Below, in pieces: positions 5,700-7,537 of a stretch of DNA of 7,537 nt. Made by a program: the position numbers and the translations under genes. The notes under the pieces were generated by a model that worked only from the letters and a program-made list of their open reading frames with translations, was not told the origin of the DNA and searched no databases. This DNA is from Acidimicrobiia bacterium (GTDB lineage Bacteria; Actinomycetota; Acidimicrobiia; Acidimicrobiales; Ilumatobacteraceae). Within the stretch, counting starts at the first letter, position 1. Each line of letters begins with the position of its first letter. Location of the stretch: the NCBI GenBank assembly GCA_013821025.1, contig JACDHN010000126.1:1-7537 (forward strand). Direction: 5' to 3'.

Positions 5700-6188
5700 C
5701 TAGCGCGTGATCCAGGGTGTGACGAGCCGACCCGGGATGCGCACCCGCACCACGCCCGGGGGCCCCAACACGCGGAAGCGGCCGTGCTCGTCGACAGGAA
5801 CCGAGACGAGAGTGCCGTCCTGTGCTTCCACCTCGACGACCGCGAGGCCCGATGAGTCGGCGTCGCCAGGATGGATCAGCCCGACGATCGTGACGCCGTC
5901 GTCGTGCAGCTCCAAGTCGAGGACGAGTCCTTCTCGCTCGTACATGAGCTGCCGGTGCTCCTGCGCCGACGAGCGCATCAGCACGAGATCGTCAGCGGTT
6001 GCCGAATCGAACACGAGGATCGCCAACTCGTCGGACAGCGATGCCATGCCGATCGCCGCGTAGGCGACCTGGAGTGCGTCGTCAGGGACGGGCTCGATCC
6101 GGTCGAACACGTCGGCCACGAGCCGTAGCAACTGCTCGTCGTCGAACTTCCCGCCGTTCCCGGCCATGGGCTCGCTTCGCTCGGTCAT
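5700..6188 (-). CDS. Sigma-factor-associated small protein, helical plus beta-sandwich
   Basis: This 162-aa soluble protein has no signal peptide or TM segment. Residues about 15-64 (DDEQLLRLVADVFDRIEPVP, then DDALQVAYAAIGMASLSDEL, then AILVFDSA) are predicted mainly helical. Residues about 86-153 (GLVLDLELHDDGVTIVGLIH, VVEVEAQDGTLVSVPVDEHG, RFRVLGPPGVVRVRI) look like a carboxypeptidase-regulatory-like or transthyretin-like beta-sandwich, with the 'D..GRF.V.G.P.G..R.R' pattern. I recall proteins of this two-part layout encoded right after ECF sigma factors and near CHAT proteins in other actinobacteria. It is not a zinc-binding anti-sigma factor, having no Cys/His motif, but could still bind the sigma factor through its helical half. 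The ATG overlaps the sigma stop as ATGA, implying translational coupling; ATG at codon 8 is an alternative. Its partner and function are unproven. Confidence 0.82.
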   Translation of the reverse strand: MTERSEPMAGNGGKFDDEQLLRLVADVFDRIEPVPDDALQVAYAAIGMASLSDELAILVFDSATADDLVLMRSSAQEHRQLMYEREGLVLDLELHDDGVTIVGLIHPGDADSSGLAVVEVEAQDGTLVSVPVDEHGRFRVLGPPGVVRVRIPGRLVTPWITR

Positions 6189-6775
6189 GAAGCAGCCTGC
6201 TTCCCACCGTTGCGGAACGGGGCCAGCGACTCGCTGTTGCGCAATCGTTCCAGGCAGCGCTGGCGCATCGGTCCGATGGAGCCGCGCGGGATGCTGAGCA
6301 GTTCGCTGATCTCGTCGTACGACAGCGGAGGCTCGGCCGAGAGCAGCCGCATCAAGGCTTGCGACTCGGGCGGTAGTTGGCGAAGTGCCGCCCGTACGGC
6401 CCGATGCAACTCATCGTCGAGCAACTGCTCGTCGTGGTCGACCTCGGTGATCGTCTGAAAGGGCAGCTCGTCCATCGGGACGGAGCGTCGACGCTTCCGG
6501 AACGCTGCGTGGACCTCGTGGCGCGCCGTGGTGGCGATCCAACCCGGCAGCTTCTGCGGTTCGCGAACGGTGTCGAGGCGCTCGTGCAGCCGGAAGAACG
6601 TGGAAGCGAAGACATCCTTGCGATCGTGTTCGTCCATCTCGTAGCCGTAGATCACCTTCCAGGCGACGCCCTTCAATCGATCTACCAGCGCCCGCCAAGC
6701 GTCCTGGTCCTTGGCCAGCGCCCCGGCCACCAACGAGTCGAGATCTGCGGAGGCCGACCACGCTCTGCCACCCAC
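6185..6775 (-). CDS. ECF-type RNA polymerase sigma factor
   Basis: This 196-aa two-domain sigma-70 family protein directs RNA polymerase to a specific promoter set. Region 2 spans about 24-97 (DAWRALVDRLKGVAWKVIYG, DVFASTFFRLHERLDTVREP, GWIATTARHEVHAAFRKRRR), with the typical WI.T.ARHE ending. Region 4 spans about 123-180 (LRQLPPESQALMRLLSAEPP, LSYDEISELLSIPRGSIGPM, RQRCLERLR), including the helix-turn-helix. The linker is short and there is no C-terminal extension, as in ordinary ECF factors. The open frame reaches back to 6937 into the CHAT gene, but that N-terminus is Arg-rich and unlike the family. GTG 6775 is preferred because TAGGCT ends 7 nt before it; GTG 6793 is the alternative. The stop overlaps the next gene (ATGA). 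Its C-terminal codons (K-Q-A-A-S) form an inverted repeat, GAAGCAG-C-CTGCTTC (6189-6203), just before that start. The target promoters are unknown. Confidence 0.93.
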   Translation of the reverse strand: MGGRAWSASADLDSLVAGALAKDQDAWRALVDRLKGVAWKVIYGYEMDEHDRKDVFASTFFRLHERLDTVREPQKLPGWIATTARHEVHAAFRKRRRSVPMDELPFQTITEVDHDEQLLDDELHRAVRAALRQLPPESQALMRLLSAEPPLSYDEISELLSIPRGSIGPMRQRCLERLRNSESLAPFRNGGKQAAS

Positions 6776-6782
6776 GAGCCGC

Positions 6783-6788
6783 AGCCTA
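6783..6788 (-). promoter_or_regulatory. -10 box of the sigma-factor gene
   Basis: TAGGCT on the minus strand matches TANNNT and ends 7 nt before GTG 6775, the same spacing as for the MgtE-like gene. It implies that the sigma factor has its own promoter inside the 130-bp gap after CHAT. The -35 region (about 6806-6811) is not consensus and touches the palindrome at 6810-6825. Confidence 0.42.
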
Positions 6789-6809
6789 GGCACGGCGCGA
6801 CCGCGACCC

Positions 6810-6825
6810 CACGACCGTTGTCGTG
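6810..6825. promoter_or_regulatory. Operator-like palindrome upstream of the sigma gene
   Basis: CACGAC-CGTT-GTCGTG is a perfect inverted repeat with 6-bp arms and a 4-bp centre. It sits at the expected -35 position and just upstream of it, relative to the TAGGCT box. This is where a dimeric repressor or activator could act. The regulator is not identifiable. Confidence 0.4.
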
Positions 6826-6905
6826 AGACGGGCGGAATGGCGATGGTCTCGATGATCCGGGTCCTCTCCTGGCGGGCGGCGGCGGGCGCGCTGCCGTGTC
6901 TCTTG

Positions 6906-7537
6906 TCACAGAGCGTCGAGTGCCGGGCTGGATACATCCGTTCCGATGCATTGGAACGCAGCCGCCGCCGCCAGTGCCCTGGGGCCGGCGTCGGCAGCAG
7001 CGGCGACGGCCGAGCCGAGAGCTGCGCTCGGGGGTTTCCCGTTGCGGAGTGCCCGGTGGAGGTCCACGGCGAGCCGACTGGCGTTGTCGTCCGGCACGGC
7101 CAACACAGGGGCGATGACCGATCCCACGCCGAGCGATAGCAGAGAGGCGGCCGTTCCCAGGAGCTCGTCGCCGGCGTACACCCCGCTGCGCCCGGCGTGG
7201 CAGGCGGCGAGGACCACCAGCCAGGGGACGGCAGCGGGGTGTTCCAGGTCGTGGATCATCAGCGGGCCATCGGCGAGGTCGACCGACGAGAACATCGGGT
7301 TGTCGGCACGGAACGTGCCGTGGGTGGCGAGATGAGCAACGTCGGTCTCAGCGATGGCGCCGAGCACGGCGGCACAGGTTGCATCGTCGCCGGTCAACGT
7401 GTGGGATGTGTGATACATGCCTCCGATGGCCGCCAGCTCCCGCTCGGCTGCCGGCAGGCCGGTGCCGCCAACCAGGAGGAGGCGGGGACCGGGCGGCTCC
7501 TCTGCCCGACGGACCCACCACGTGGCGCTGGGGCTGA
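6906..7537 (-). CDS. CHAT-domain (caspase-like) protein, 5' part outside window
   Basis: The 209 C-terminal residues of a CHAT protein, a clan CD caspase-fold peptidase, enter from the right edge with no stop. The fragment begins SPSATWWVRRAEEPPGPRLL and continues VGGTGLPAAERELAAI. The catalytic His is in VAHLATHGTFRADNPMFSS (fragment residue 72) and the catalytic Cys is in LVVLAACHAGRSGV (fragment residue 112). AGDELLGTAASLLSLGVGSV and the helical C-terminus follow, as in typical actinobacterial CHAT domains. Both active-site residues are present, so it is likely catalytic. Related proteins usually carry TPR repeats N-terminal to CHAT; that part is outside the window. CHAT peptidases act in regulated proteolysis, including the gasdermin- and Csx29-linked defence systems. 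It is encoded leftward, 130 bp ahead of the ECF sigma gene, so a read-through operon is possible. ATG 7418 is internal to the domain and not the true start. Confidence 0.92.
   Translation of the reverse strand, partial: SPSATWWVRRAEEPPGPRLLLVGGTGLPAAERELAAIGGMYHTSHTLTGDDATCAAVLGAIAETDVAHLATHGTFRADNPMFSSVDLADGPLMIHDLEHPAAVPWLVVLAACHAGRSGVYAGDELLGTAASLLSLGVGSVIAPVLAVPDDNASRLAVDLHRALRNGKPPSAALGSAVAAAADAGPRALAAAAAFQCIGTDVSSPALDAL

Noticed and set aside
6776..6937. Longer sigma-factor start at 6937
   Set aside because: It would overlap the CHAT gene by 32 bp and add an Arg-rich N-terminus atypical of ECF factors. GTG 6775 has a well-placed -10 box.

Overview
The window is a GC-rich, densely coded stretch of a bacterial chromosome. 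High GC in third codon positions, frequent GTG starts, putative -10 boxes placed 6-7 nt before start codons (leaderless-style starts), and the families present (DUF1206, actinobacterial gulonolactone-type dehydrogenase, ECF sigma with a CHAT protein) all point to an actinobacterium. An Acidimicrobiia-like lineage is a guess only.

Left part (1-3735), metabolic and housekeeping-type genes. A leftward gene cut by the window edge resembles the N-terminal domain of actinobacterial MgtE/PRC-barrel proteins. Divergent from it is an alpha/beta hydrolase (588-1514, +). This meets a six-TM DUF1206 membrane protein (1496-2323, -) tail to tail with a 19-bp overlap. DUF1206 is divergent from an FAD-linked aldonolactone (gulono/arabinono-lactone) oxidoreductase (2380-3735, +); only 56 bp separate their preferred start codons, and each has a -10-like hexamer 6 nt before its start.

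Middle part (3702-5693), a gene framed by repeats. A membrane-anchored, very acidic, probable beta-propeller protein (3813-5240, -) is bracketed by two tandem pairs of the same GC-rich hairpin repeat, the pairs lying in opposite orientation. The left pair supplies the stop codons of both convergent genes around it. The right pair begins a few bases past the stop of the next gene. Between the right pair and the propeller gene lie about 320 bp with several strong inverted repeats and no convincing gene.

Right part (5700-7537), a leftward regulatory and protease cluster. It contains a CHAT-domain (caspase-like) protein cut by the window end, then an ECF-type sigma factor with its own putative promoter and an upstream 16-bp operator-like palindrome, then a small helical plus beta-sandwich protein coupled to the sigma factor by an ATGA overlap. 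This set looks like a transcriptional or signalling module with a caspase-fold peptidase. It is the most system-like part of the window. The propeller gene lies downstream on the same strand and might be a partner or target, which is inference only.
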